Positions 17,067 to 24,653 are shown, counted from the stretch's first letter. The stretch is DNA of 37,401 bases from JALYUA01 sp039933215 (GCA_039933215.1 JBDTOO010000033.1:1-37401), one strand, 5' to 3'. The notes: a model not told the origin generated them from the letters alone. Made by a program: numbers and translations.

Positions 17067-18658
17067 CGCATCCCCCCGCGCGGATCCGAACGGCGGCGGA
17101 CGACGCCGTGCTCGTCGAATACCCGGACGCCTCGGAGTTCGAGGCGAACGCGGCGGCGGTCGCGCTCGCGCGGTGGCTCCAGGGCCGCCGGCTGCCCGGC
17201 CTCTTCGACGCGATCCCCGGCGCGCGGAGCCTCTTCTGCGCCTTCGACCCGCGGGGGCTTTCCCACGACGCGCTCGCCGCGGAGATCGCCGCGGCGGAAC
17301 CGGAGGCGGAGGCGGAGGCGGAGAGACCGCCATCGCGCGAGCACCGCATCGCGGTCCATTACGGCGGGGAGGACGGCCCGGACCTTCCGGCGCTCGCGGC
17401 GCGGGCCGGTCTCCCGGAGGAGGAGCTCGCCAGGCGGCACGCGGCGGCGATCTACCGCGTCGCCTTCCTCGGGTTCGCGCCCGGCTTCGCGTATCTGATG
17501 GGCCTCCCCGCGGAGCTCGCGGCGCCGCGGCGGCCGACGCCGAGGACGCGCGTGCCCTCCGGAGCGCTCGCCGTCGCGGGACCCTACACGGGGATCTACC
17601 CGGGCGCGACCCCCGGCGGGTGGAACCTGATCGGCCGCGCCCGGGCTTCTCTCTTCGACCCGTCCCGCCGGCCTCCCACCCTTCTTCTGCCCGGCGACCG
17701 CGTTTGCTTCGAAACGGGCCTGTCCGCCGAACCGGCTCCGGCGGAATCCGAAGCGCCCGGCGCCGCCGCGGGATCGTCCGCGGGCGAGCCGCTCTTCCGC
17801 GTCCTCGACCCGGGCCTCTGGTGCGCGGCCGCCGGCGCGCCGCGCAGAGGACGGGGCGCGTGGGGAGCGCCGCCCTCGGGAGCCATGGACTTCGACGCGC
17901 TCGCGCGAGGCAACGCGCTCGTCGGGAACTCTCCGGGCGCGGCCGGGCTCGAAATCGCCGTCTCCGGGCCCGAGCTCGAGCTCCTCGCGGACGCGACCCT
18001 CGTGCTGTCGGGCGCGCCCTGCGAGGCGACGGCGGACGGGCGGCCGATCGCGCGGGGAGAGCCGGCGCGCCTCCGCGCCGGCGCCCGGCTGCGCCTGGGG
18101 CCCGTGCGGCCGGGAGTGCGCGCCTACCTGTGCGTCGCGGGCGGCCTGGCGGACGAGAGCCCCGTCGAGACGCCGTCGCGCCTCGCCGCCGGAGCCCTGC
18201 TCCACGGCGCCGGTGGGAAGGTCCTCCCGGCGGAAGGCGCGGCGCCTCTTCCTGCCTTCGCGGCGGAGAACGATCCGGTGGTACGCATCCTGCTGGGGCC
18301 GCAGCAAGACCATTTCACCTCGGGAGGTATCGCCACCTTGATCGGTTCCACTTACAGAGTGTCCTCCGCGAGCGACCGCCGCGGCGTGCGTCTGGAAGGA
18401 CCGTCCCTGGAGCCCGCCGGCGGAGCCGACATTCCCCCGGAGGGCACGGCGCTCGGCGCGATCCAGGTTCCCGCGGACGGACAACCGATCGTCCTCGGTC
18501 CCGACCGGCCGGTCACCGGGGGCTATCCCAAGATCGCCACCGTCATCGCGGCCGACTTCGGCCGGATCGCCCAGGCCCGGCCGGGCACCGCGCTGCGCTT
18601 CCGGCCCGTCTCGCTCGCCGAGGCGCTGGAGGCGAGGGGTAGGATGTTGTGGCCGTGA
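17063..18658 (+). CDS. 5-oxoprolinase subunits B and C fused in one chain (PxpBC)
   Basis: A 531-residue fusion of PxpB (about 1-230, formerly KipI-like) and PxpC (about 245-531, formerly KipA-like). With PxpA these form the ATP-dependent enzyme that opens 5-oxoproline to glutamate. The PxpB part shows GFAPGFAYLMGLP and AGPYTGIYPGATPGGWNLIG. The PxpC part shows GAPPSGAMDFDALARGNALV, SASDRRGVRLEGP and GGYPKIATVIAADFGRIAQA. The TTG start at 17063 overlaps the permease stop (TTGA) and keeps the conserved opening RIRTAADDAVLVEYPDA; a GTG at 17108 would cut into it. A low-complexity Glu/Ala stretch (EPEAEAEAE) lies near residue 77. The gene runs into pxpA by a GTGA overlap. Confidence 0.95.
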   Translation: MTHPPARIRTAADDAVLVEYPDASEFEANAAAVALARWLQGRRLPGLFDAIPGARSLFCAFDPRGLSHDALAAEIAAAEPEAEAEAERPPSREHRIAVHYGGEDGPDLPALAARAGLPEEELARRHAAAIYRVAFLGFAPGFAYLMGLPAELAAPRRPTPRTRVPSGALAVAGPYTGIYPGATPGGWNLIGRARASLFDPSRRPPTLLLPGDRVCFETGLSAEPAPAESEAPGAAAGSSAGEPLFRVLDPGLWCAAAGAPRRGRGAWGAPPSGAMDFDALARGNALVGNSPGAAGLEIAVSGPELELLADATLVLSGAPCEATADGRPIARGEPARLRAGARLRLGPVRPGVRAYLCVAGGLADESPVETPSRLAAGALLHGAGGKVLPAEGAAPLPAFAAENDPVVRILLGPQQDHFTSGGIATLIGSTYRVSSASDRRGVRLEGPSLEPAGGADIPPEGTALGAIQVPADGQPIVLGPDRPVTGGYPKIATVIAADFGRIAQARPGTALRFRPVSLAEALEARGRMLWP

Positions 18659-19440
18659 CGATCGACTTGAACGCCGACGTCGGCGAGGGAATGGATGACG
18701 GCGCGCTTCTTCCCTACCTGACCTCGGCGAACGTCGCGTGCGGGCTGCACGCCGGCGATCCCTCGGGGATCGACGAGACGGTCGCGCTCGCTCTCTCGCA
18801 CGGGGTGCGCGTCGGCGCCCATCCCGGATATCCCGACCGGGAGAACTTCGGACGCGTGCGCATGGAGATGCCCGCGGACGCCGTCGAGAAGCTCGTGCTG
18901 TACCAGATCTCGGCGCTCGACGGGTTCGTGAGATCGCGGGGAGGGACGCTCACCCACGTCAAGCCGCACGGCGCGCTCTACCACGCCGGCGCCGAATTCC
19001 CGGACATCGCGCGCGCCATCGTCGAGGGCGTCAGGCGCCTGCGCCCGAGTCTCGTGCTCGTCGGGCCCGCGGACTCGATGCTCATGGAGGCGGGCCGCGA
19101 CGCCGGGCTGACGGTCGCGGCGGAGGCGTTCGCGGACCGCCGGTATCTGCCGGATGGCACGCTCGTCCCGCGCCGCGATCCCGACGCTCTCCTATCGTCC
19201 GCGGACGAAGCGGCGGAGCAGGCCCTCTCGATCGTCCGGGACGGCGTGGCTCGGGCGCGGGGAGGAACGTTCGTCCCGGTGCGCGCCGACACGCTCTGCA
19301 TCCACGGCGACACCCCCGGCGCGCCCGAGTTTGCCCGCCGCATCCACGAGCGTTTCCGGGAAGAGGGAATTCCGATCGCCGCGCTCGCCCTGACACCCTC
19401 CCGGGACCGGCGGGCTCAGTCGGCCGCGCCTTTGCACTGA
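18655..19440 (+). CDS. pxpA: 5-oxoprolinase subunit A (LamB/YcsF family)
   Basis: PxpA is the TIM-barrel-like LamB/YcsF subunit of the three-part prokaryotic 5-oxoprolinase. Motifs visible in order are IDLNADVGEG at the N-terminus, ANVACGLHAGDP, VGAHPGYPDRENFGR, LTHVKPHGALYH and near the end CIHGDTPGA. The length of about 261 residues is normal for the family. I prefer the GTG at 18655, which overlaps the fusion gene's TGA as GTGA and gives the family-typical MTIDLN start. A GTG two codons upstream (18649) is equally in frame. As the last gene of the permease-pxpBC-pxpA run, it completes the enzyme. Confidence 0.95.
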   Translation: MTIDLNADVGEGMDDGALLPYLTSANVACGLHAGDPSGIDETVALALSHGVRVGAHPGYPDRENFGRVRMEMPADAVEKLVLYQISALDGFVRSRGGTLTHVKPHGALYHAGAEFPDIARAIVEGVRRLRPSLVLVGPADSMLMEAGRDAGLTVAAEAFADRRYLPDGTLVPRRDPDALLSSADEAAEQALSIVRDGVARARGGTFVPVRADTLCIHGDTPGAPEFARRIHERFREEGIPIAALALTPSRDRRAQSAAPLH

Positions 19441-19448
19441 GGTACGCC

Positions 19449-19943
19449 ATGTGGAACCGACGCAGCGATTCCGATTCGACCGATGACGCGGCCGTCGAGC
19501 CGCCGGGCATGGTGGCGCGCCTGCGAGCGGCGTGGGACGCGGCGCGGGACCTGATCGGGACCCGCAAGGCGATCCTGAAGGAAGAGGTCGCGGCCAAGGG
19601 GGCCGTGATCGGGCGGGCCGCCGCCGCGTTCGTCGCCGCGCTCGTCTTCGGATGGGTGTCGTTTCTCCTTCTGACGGCGCTCGTCGCCGTGCTGTTCGCG
19701 AAGCTGTTTGGCAGCGCGTGGGCAGGTCTGCTCGCCACGTTCGTGCTCTACGGCGCCGCCGCCGGGATCTTCGCTTTCCTGGGAGTCAGGGCCTTCTCGA
19801 GCTTTCATCTCTTCGATTTTCCGGAGACGCGCAAGGGGCTGCGCGAAGACTGGGAAACGGTGCAGGAGGCGCTTCGCGAGACGCCCGAGGAGACCGGCGA
19901 CGAGACGGACCTCGAGGCGCGCTTCCGGGCCGGCTCCGAATGA
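19449..19943 (+). CDS. Phage-holin-superfamily membrane protein, YqjE-like
   Basis: A 164-residue protein with an amphipathic, charged N-terminal helix (AARDLIGTRKAILKEEVAAK), two adjacent membrane helices (about 60-85 and 88-112, rich in Ala, Val, Leu and Phe) and an acidic C-terminal tail (ETPEETGDETDLE). This is the layout of the Phage_holin_3_6 family that includes E. coli YqjE. Chromosomal members are usually not phage genes but small inner-membrane proteins of unclear, stress-related role. The ATG at 19449 is 8 bases after pxpA, with AGG just before. Its stop overlaps the next start as ATGA, which pairs the two genes. Confidence 0.8.
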   Translation: MWNRRSDSDSTDDAAVEPPGMVARLRAAWDAARDLIGTRKAILKEEVAAKGAVIGRAAAAFVAALVFGWVSFLLLTALVAVLFAKLFGSAWAGLLATFVLYGAAAGIFAFLGVRAFSSFHLFDFPETRKGLREDWETVQEALRETPEETGDETDLEARFRAGSE

Positions 19944-20221
19944 AGCCCGCGGGGCGCCTCGAGGAGCTCTCCCGGCGCGCCGAGCGGCAGCGGGAGGAGC
20001 TCGCGGGCTCGATCTCGGGCATCGCTTCCGACGTGCGCGAGCACCGGATGCGCTGGAAGATCGCCGGGATGACGGCGACCGGCATCGCTGCGGCCGGAAC
20101 CGCGGCCTACCGCCTCTTCGGCAAAGCGTCCCCCGCCGCGCGCATCGGCCGCGCGGCTTCCGCGACATCGATCGTCCTCGGCCTCGGGCGCGCGTTTCTC
20201 CGCCTCCGCAAGTTTCTCTAG
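19940..20221 (+). CDS. Small basic membrane-associated protein, YqjK-like partner
   Basis: A 93-residue protein starting at an ATG that overlaps the previous stop (ATGA). The N-terminus is a charged helix (RLEELSRRAERQREELAGSI), followed by a weakly hydrophobic helix (AGMTATGIAAAGTAAYRLF) and a basic C-terminus (LGRAFLRLRKFL). The position after a YqjE-like holin-fold protein mirrors the E. coli yqjE-yqjK pair, but sequence similarity alone is too weak to be sure. It is too short and too basic for a known enzyme. Codon use matches its neighbours. Confidence 0.75.
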   Translation: MKPAGRLEELSRRAERQREELAGSISGIASDVREHRMRWKIAGMTATGIAAAGTAAYRLFGKASPAARIGRAASATSIVLGLGRAFLRLRKFL

Positions 20222-20273
20222 TCCCTCCCGCCGCACTCCCCGCGATCCACATCGACCTCGAAGGAGGACACTC

Positions 20274-20290
20274 GCGCGGCCAGGCCGCGC
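20274..20290. repeat. 17-base inverted repeat upstream of the sigma-54 promoter
   Basis: GCGCGGCC and GGCCGCGC flank a single A. The site lies about 55 bases after the YqjK-like stop and about 48 bases before the -24 element of the next gene. It could be a weak terminator (no U-tract follows) or a binding site for an activator of the downstream promoter. Confidence 0.35.
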
Positions 20291-20321
20291 TCTAAGTCCT
20301 TTGTCTGCAGGGATCTCCATC

Positions 20322-20337
20322 TGGCACCGGCGTTGCG
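20322..20337 (+). promoter_or_regulatory. Sigma-54 (-24/-12) promoter of the Tyr/Arg-rich secreted protein gene
   Basis: TGGCAC, five bases, TTGCG match the RpoN consensus TGGCAC-N5-TTGCW except for the last base. The GG to GC distance is exactly 12. With C20336 as -12, transcription would begin near 20348, leaving a 33-base leader with a good Shine-Dalgarno (AGGAGG) before the ATG at 20381. A sigma-54 activator is encoded at 30356-31591. Confidence 0.7.
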
Positions 20338-20351
20338 ATGAGCAGGGTGTC

Positions 20352-20369
20352 CCGCGGATGGATCCGCGG
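20352..20369 (+). promoter_or_regulatory. 5' UTR hairpin beside the ribosome-binding site
   Basis: CCGCGGAT, a GG spacer, then ATCCGCGG form an 8-base-pair inverted repeat that ends as the AGGAGG ribosome-binding site begins. If transcription starts near 20348, this hairpin is at the very 5' end of the message. It could protect the RNA or modulate ribosome access. Confidence 0.5.
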
Positions 20370-20380
20370 AGGAGGTCTCG

Positions 20381-20986
20381 ATGAAAAACGGATTGCGCAT
20401 CGCCTTCGCTTCTGCCGCCCTGACGGCGGGTCTCGCCTTCGCCGGTGCCTCGCGCGCCAACGCGCAGGTCAGTTTTCGAGGCTCGTTTCCTCTGCCGCAC
20501 GGCCGCATCTCGATCGGGATCGGCGACCCGGCGTTCCGGGTCGGCGCGTTCGTCCCTCGAGGCTACCGGGTCTACTCCCGGCCGGGCTACGGATACGGGT
20601 TCGGCTATCGGGACCGCTGGATCCCGGTCCGCCGCACGGGCTCCCAGTGGCTGGTCTGCGAGAGCCCCTACGGTTATGACCAAAGCTACAACGAGAGCTA
20701 CGTGGACGGCGGGTACGCGGACGACGTGTACGTCGCGCCCTCGTACTCCTACGCGCGGCCGCTCTACGTCGAACGGCCGTACTCCCGGCGCGTCTACGTC
20801 GACCGCGGCTGGAACCGCGGTTACGACCACGGTTTCGTTCGCCGGGACTTCGATCGCCGCGACGACCATCGGTCCGATCGGGGTGGCCGCGACGGCCGCC
20901 GCTCGGACGGGAACCGCGACCGGGGACACGACCGGGGACACGACCGGGGCGACGACCACGGCCGCCGCGACGGGCGCAGAAACTGA
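20381..20986 (+). CDS. Secreted Tyr/Arg/Gly/Asp-rich low-complexity protein
   Basis: A 201-residue protein with a clear signal peptide (KNGLRIAFASAALTAGLAFA, cleavage near ANAQ). The mature part starts with a short beta-like region (FRGSFPLPHGRISIGIGDP) and a Tyr/Gly-rich segment (RPGYGYGFGYRDRW). It ends in an Asp/Arg/His/Gly-rich tail with repeats such as RGHDRGHDRGDDHGRRDG. The tail is partly encoded by a direct DNA repeat (GGGGACACGACC twice, near 20930-20953). I do not recognise a named family; similar secreted Tyr/Arg-rich proteins are found in many soil bacteria. It has its own sigma-54-like promoter, a leader hairpin, a strong ribosome-binding site and a strong terminator, so it is a monocistronic, separately controlled gene. 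Confidence 0.85.
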   Translation: MKNGLRIAFASAALTAGLAFAGASRANAQVSFRGSFPLPHGRISIGIGDPAFRVGAFVPRGYRVYSRPGYGYGFGYRDRWIPVRRTGSQWLVCESPYGYDQSYNESYVDGGYADDVYVAPSYSYARPLYVERPYSRRVYVDRGWNRGYDHGFVRRDFDRRDDHRSDRGGRDGRRSDGNRDRGHDRGHDRGDDHGRRDGRRN

Positions 20987-21021
20987 ATCGATCCTCGCAT
21001 CGGAGACCGATCTCCTCGTTG

Positions 21022-21048
21022 ACCGCCCCGCAAGGGGCGGTTTTTTTT
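21022..21048 (+). terminator. Rho-independent terminator with GCAA tetraloop
   Basis: ACCGCCCC pairs perfectly with GGGGCGGT around a GCAA (GNRA) tetraloop and is followed by a run of eight T (21041-21048, the first T closing the stem). It ends the secreted-protein transcript 36 bases after its stop. Confidence 0.95.
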
Positions 21049-21072
21049 GAGGCGAGGGACGAGACGGGAGCG

Positions 21073-21882
21073 TCAGCTCCCTTCGGGGAGGAGCTGGACC
21101 ATGCGCGAGCCGATCGCCTCGTATCCCCGGCGGTTCGGATGGAACCTGTCGACGCCCAGCCGGTCCGGCCGCCGCTCGAAGAGGTCGAAGCTCTGCACGA
21201 CGGAGGTCCGGGGATAACCGAGCGCGGTCTCCTGCAGCAACCCGTTCCAGCGGAGGATCACGGAGCTGCCGAGGCGGCCTCCCGGTCCGGCGTCGCCGAA
21301 CGGATCGTACAGGCCGAGAAGCAGGATCGGCGCGGTCGAGTTCGCCGACCGCAGGGCGCCCAGGATCTCCCGAAGGTTCGCGAGGTACCGGTCGCGGGAC
21401 GCCGTGATGTCCTCCACGATCCGCGCGCCCGCCGCCTCCGGGCCGCGGGCGACGGCGTGCGACAGGTCGTTGCCTCCGATCGACACGAGGATGACGTCCG
21501 CGGACGCGGCGAGGGATCGGACGTTGGCGCTCCGCACGAGCTCGACGAGCTCGCTCGACTCGGCGCCGTTGACCGAGAGATTGGCGACGTCCGCCGGGCC
21601 GCGCTTGCGCAGCGCGTCGAGAACGTCCGCGGCGAAGCCCCGGCCCGTCTCGTCCCCCGTCCCCCGCGCGAGGGAGTCGCCGAGCACGAGGAGCAGCCGG
21701 CGCCCGGGCGGCTTCACGAGCGCCGCCGCGGCGGAGGGCGGCGGGGGAGCCGCACCGATCGGTCGTCCGAGCGTTCCGCGCAGAGCGAGCGAGAAGCCTC
21801 CGGCGAAAAGCAGGGTGGCGGCCGCGGCGACGAGCGCCGGAAGCCGCCAGAGCCAGAGCCGCGAAACGAAGGGCGACGCCAC
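21073..21882 (-). CDS. SGNH/GDSL-family hydrolase with N-terminal membrane anchor or signal
   Basis: A 269-residue esterase/lipase-like protein of the SGNH superfamily. The four blocks are visible: LGDSLARG with nucleophile S70, the Gly/Asn block (NLSVNGAES), SIGGND with the Asn of the oxyanion hole, and DRFHPNRRGYEAI with D245 and H248 of the triad. An N-terminal helix (about 14-36) is a signal anchor or uncleaved signal peptide, followed by a Pro/Ala linker, so the enzyme acts outside the cytoplasm. The start is GTG at 21882. The substrate is unknown; related proteins de-esterify lipids or cell-wall sugars. It converges on the secreted-protein gene, and the terminator at 21022-21048 lies between them. 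Confidence 0.9.
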   Translation of the reverse strand: MASPFVSRLWLWRLPALVAAAATLLFAGGFSLALRGTLGRPIGAAPPPPSAAAALVKPPGRRLLLVLGDSLARGTGDETGRGFAADVLDALRKRGPADVANLSVNGAESSELVELVRSANVRSLAASADVILVSIGGNDLSHAVARGPEAAGARIVEDITASRDRYLANLREILGALRSANSTAPILLLGLYDPFGDAGPGGRLGSSVILRWNGLLQETALGYPRTSVVQSFDLFERRPDRLGVDRFHPNRRGYEAIGSRMVQLLPEGS

Positions 21883-21955
21883 GCGGGAAGACTACCGGAT
21901 CGACCGGACCTGGACACCGTTCTGTCGGACAGGGGCCTGTGAGAGAGTCCCTCGG

Positions 21956-22876
21956 ATGCCCGAGGTCGTCCTCGCCGCGTCGCATCTGACGAAGCGCTTC
22001 GGGCGACGCGTGGCGGTCGCGGACGTGTCCTTTCAGGTTTTATCCGGCGAGGTCTTCGGCTTTCTGGGACCGAACGGGGCCGGCAAGACCACCACGATCC
22101 GGATGCTCGTCGGCCTCGCCCGGCCGGACGACGGGCGGGTCGAGATCCGCGGAATCGACCTTGCGCGCGAGTTCTCGCGGGCCATGTCCCACGTCGGCTG
22201 CATCGTCGAGTCCCCCGACCTCTATCGCTACCTGACCGGGCGCGAGAACCTCCTTCACTTCGCACGCATGCTCCCGGAGGGCGCGGAAGATCGGATCCCC
22301 GAGATCGCGGGGCTCGTCTCGCTCGAGGAGCGGCTCGACGAGAAGGTATCCACGTACTCGCTCGGAATGCGGCAGCGCCTCGGCATCGCGCAGGCTCTCC
22401 TCGGCAACCCGGATCTGCTGATCCTGGACGAGCCGGCGAACGGCCTGGATCCCGCCGGCATCCGGGAGATCCGCCACCTCGTCCGCGTGCTGGCGGAGGA
22501 GCGGGGCATCGGCGTCTTCATCTCCTCGCACCTGCTCGCGGAAATCGAGCTCATGTGCGACCGGGTCGCGATCATCCATCGCGGCCGCACGCTCGCGACG
22601 GGTCCCGTCCAGGAGCTTCTCGACAGGCCGGGCGGGCGCCACCGCTTCTCGGTGCGGCCCGCCGCGGGCGCGGCGGAGATCCTTCTCCGGTTTGCGCCGG
22701 ACGCGGCGGTCGAGCCGGACGTCTCCGACTCCGTCGCCGCGACGCTCGCCCGGGAAGCCGTTCCGGAGGCCATGCGCGCATTGACCGCCGGAGGCATCGA
22801 CGTGTTTGGCGTCGAGCGTCCGGCGTCGACCCTGGAAGAGGTCTTCCTCGAAGTGACGGGCGGCGAAACGGTATGA
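21956..22876 (+). CDS. ABC-2 type transporter ATP-binding protein
   Basis: A 306-residue ATPase of the ABCA/DrrA/CcmA type. Walker A is GPNGAGKTTT, the signature is YSLGMRQRLGIAQALLG, Walker B is LLILDEPANGLDPAG and the H-loop is SSHLL. After the nucleotide-binding domain (about 1-220), a C-terminal domain of about 85 residues ends in LEEVFLEVTGG, as in exporters of this class. The ATG at 21956 follows GAGAGAG. The longer frame upstream overlaps the divergent hydrolase gene and is not coding. It pairs with the permease 37 bases downstream. The substrate is unknown; such pairs often export drugs, peptides or polysaccharide precursors. Confidence 0.95.
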   Translation: MPEVVLAASHLTKRFGRRVAVADVSFQVLSGEVFGFLGPNGAGKTTTIRMLVGLARPDDGRVEIRGIDLAREFSRAMSHVGCIVESPDLYRYLTGRENLLHFARMLPEGAEDRIPEIAGLVSLEERLDEKVSTYSLGMRQRLGIAQALLGNPDLLILDEPANGLDPAGIREIRHLVRVLAEERGIGVFISSHLLAEIELMCDRVAIIHRGRTLATGPVQELLDRPGGRHRFSVRPAAGAAEILLRFAPDAAVEPDVSDSVAATLAREAVPEAMRALTAGGIDVFGVERPASTLEEVFLEVTGGETV

Positions 22877-22913
22877 CCGCCGCAGCCCTCCCTTCGAAAA
22901 TCGAGGTGTCGCG

Positions 22914-23897
22914 ATGAGAGTGCTCCCGCTCGTCGAAAACGAGATGCTGAAGCTCTGGAAGCGCCGGCGGTTCCGCCTCGTTCTCCTGATCCTCGTCGCC
23001 CTGATCGGGATCATCGTGTTCGCGCAGAGCCAGGGGCGCGAGAAATTCGGTTCGAAGAAGCCGTGGCGGATCGAGACGCAGGAGCGCGTCGCGAGGATGC
23101 GGGACTTCCTCCGACGGCAGGGGCGGGTTCCCGACTCCCAACGGAACTGGATGCAGTTCGAGATCGCGCGGCTCCAGTACCACCTCGACCGCAACGTCGA
23201 TCCGGAGGCCGTCTCGGGTCCGCTCTTCACGCGAGGCTTCGCGAACGCGTCGGCCCGGCTGCTGCTGCCCCTGCTCGCCATCGTCTTCGCGGCGGACGTC
23301 GTTTCGTCCGAGTTTTCCCAGGGGACGATCAAGCTGCTTCTGACGCGGCCCGTTTCGAGAAGCCGGGTCCTGTTGTCGAAGCTCACCGCGCTTTTTCTGG
23401 CGATCGGGCTGACCGTCCTCGTGGGCGGCTGCGTCGCCTACCTATTCGGAGGTTTCGCGTACGGCTATGCGGGGTGGGGAGCTCCGGTGCTCTCGGGGTT
23501 CCGGCAGACGGCCGGCACGTTCGACACCTCAACGGTGCGGGCCGTTCCGCTGTGGGAAGACACGATCGCGGTCTTCGGGCTCGCGTGGTTCGCGACAGCC
23601 ATCGTGGGGGCGATCGGGTTTCTCACGTCGGTCCTGCTGCGGTCGACCGCCTCGTCGATGGGGACGATGTTCGCCGCGCTCATCCTCGGCACCATCCTTC
23701 CGTGGTTCGCGCCGACGTGGGCCTTCCAGAAATATCTCTTCCCTACGAACCTCGCGCTGCCGGATTTCTACACCGGCGCGCCTCCCCCCATTCCCGGCAT
23801 GACGATCGAATCGTCCGTCGTGACGCTCGCGATCTGGGGGATCGCGGCGATCGCCGTGTCTTTCCTGGTGTTCCGCCGCCGCGACGTCCTGGCCTAG
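22914..23897 (+). CDS. ABC-2 type transporter permease
   Basis: A 327-residue membrane subunit. TM1 is at about 22-38 (LVLLILVALIGIIVF), followed by a soluble loop of about 80 residues rich in Arg and Glu. Five further helices begin near 114 (ARLLLPLLAIVFAADVVSSE). The segment FSQGTIKLLLTRPVSRSRVL after TM2 is the family's hallmark, as in NatB- and BcrB-like permeases. The ATG follows the ATPase stop after 37 bases in the same operon. The last helix ends in the usual cytoplasmic FRRRDVLA. Confidence 0.93.
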   Translation: MRVLPLVENEMLKLWKRRRFRLVLLILVALIGIIVFAQSQGREKFGSKKPWRIETQERVARMRDFLRRQGRVPDSQRNWMQFEIARLQYHLDRNVDPEAVSGPLFTRGFANASARLLLPLLAIVFAADVVSSEFSQGTIKLLLTRPVSRSRVLLSKLTALFLAIGLTVLVGGCVAYLFGGFAYGYAGWGAPVLSGFRQTAGTFDTSTVRAVPLWEDTIAVFGLAWFATAIVGAIGFLTSVLLRSTASSMGTMFAALILGTILPWFAPTWAFQKYLFPTNLALPDFYTGAPPPIPGMTIESSVVTLAIWGIAAIAVSFLVFRRRDVLA

Positions 23898-23946
23898 GTC
23901 CGAACATGAAGTACCACTCACTCTTCGACGAGCTCCACCATCCGCT

Positions 23947-23998
23947 CGCGACGCGAGGAGTCTCCCGAGCGTCGCGAAGGGAGGAGCCTCGCGTCGCG
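23947..23998. repeat. Long imperfect inverted repeat after the ABC permease gene
   Basis: CGCGACGCGAGG (23947-23958) and CCTCGCGTCGCG (23987-23998) are perfect 12-base arms. A nested CTCCC/GGGAG pair lies inside (23962-23966 and 23979-23983). No T-run follows, so it is not a standard intrinsic terminator. It resembles a dispersed GC-rich palindromic repeat. The 169-base spacer 23898-24066 holds no credible gene. Confidence 0.6.
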
Positions 23999-24028
23999 GG
24001 AGCCGCAGCGAAGCGAAGGCGACGGCCT

Positions 24029-24044
24029 TGGTCCGGGACTTGCT
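24029..24044 (+). promoter_or_regulatory. Weak sigma-54-like promoter before the stress-protein gene
   Basis: TGGTCC, five bases, TTGCT keeps the invariant GG/GC pair with the right 12-base spacing but has two mismatches in the -24 box. The predicted start near 24055 would leave only a 12-base leader, just enough for the GGAGG site. Low confidence for that reason. Confidence 0.25.
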
Positions 24045-24066
24045 CCTTTTCAGACTGGAGGAATCG

Positions 24067-24606
24067 ATGACTGAAAAGCGCTCCGACGACGACATTGCGA
24101 AGCTCTACGACCTCGTCGAGGACATCGACGTCGCCATGATGGTCACGCGCCGCGAGGACGGCAACCTCGTCTCGCGGCCGATGGCCAACCAGGTGCGCTC
24201 CGGGGGCGCCGACTTCTGGTTCGCCGCGGCGATCGACTCCGACAAGATCGCGAACATCCGCCACGATCCGCACGTCAACCTGACCTACTACAAGGACCGC
24301 ACGAGGGAGTGGGTCTCGATCGCCGGCACCGCAGAGATTTCCCAGGACCGGGACAAGATCCGCGAGCTCTACCGGCCGGATTGGAAGATGTGGTTCTCGA
24401 TGGACGCGCCCGCCGATCCTCGCGCGGGGACGCCGGATGATCCGCGCATCGCCTTGATCGGCGTCCACGCCACCTCCGCGCGCTTCATGAAGCACGACGT
24501 CCCGGAGCCGGTCGTTCTCTTCGAGGTGGTGAGAGGGCTCGTCACCGGAAAGCCCCCGGACATCGGGACCGAGCGAACCGTCGCGGGGAAAGACCTGAAG
24601 CGCTGA
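24067..24606 (+). CDS. Pyridoxamine 5'-phosphate oxidase-fold protein, general stress protein 26 type
   Basis: A 179-residue protein of the split-barrel flavin-binding fold. The N-terminal half carries VAMMVTRREDGNLVSRPMAN, FWFAAAIDSDKIANIRHDPH and VNLTYYKDRTREWVSIAGTA. This is the order of beta strands and the phosphate-binding region seen in general stress protein 26 and Pyrid_ox_like proteins. Such proteins bind FMN or FAD, and a few reduce cofactors; most have no proven reaction, and a role in pyridoxal phosphate synthesis is unlikely. The ATG at 24067 follows TGGAGGA. It stands alone between an ABC operon and the convergent hybrid-kinase genes. Confidence 0.88.
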   Translation: MTEKRSDDDIAKLYDLVEDIDVAMMVTRREDGNLVSRPMANQVRSGGADFWFAAAIDSDKIANIRHDPHVNLTYYKDRTREWVSIAGTAEISQDRDKIRELYRPDWKMWFSMDAPADPRAGTPDDPRIALIGVHATSARFMKHDVPEPVVLFEVVRGLVTGKPPDIGTERTVAGKDLKR

Positions 24607-24653
24607 AGGCCGAGGGCTTTTCGGGGGCGCCCTCTCCTCTTCCCTCTCTTCTC

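Noticed and set aside
19449..19943. Prophage remnant because of the holin-type protein
   Set aside because: No endolysin, capsid, tail or integrase genes are nearby. The family is common as a chromosomal YqjE-like gene and codon use matches neighbours.
23906..24070. Short frame MKYHSLFDELHHPLATRG... between the ABC permease and stress-protein genes
   Set aside because: It lies over a palindromic repeat, has repeat-derived Arg/Ala content, lacks a ribosome-binding site and runs into the next gene out of frame.
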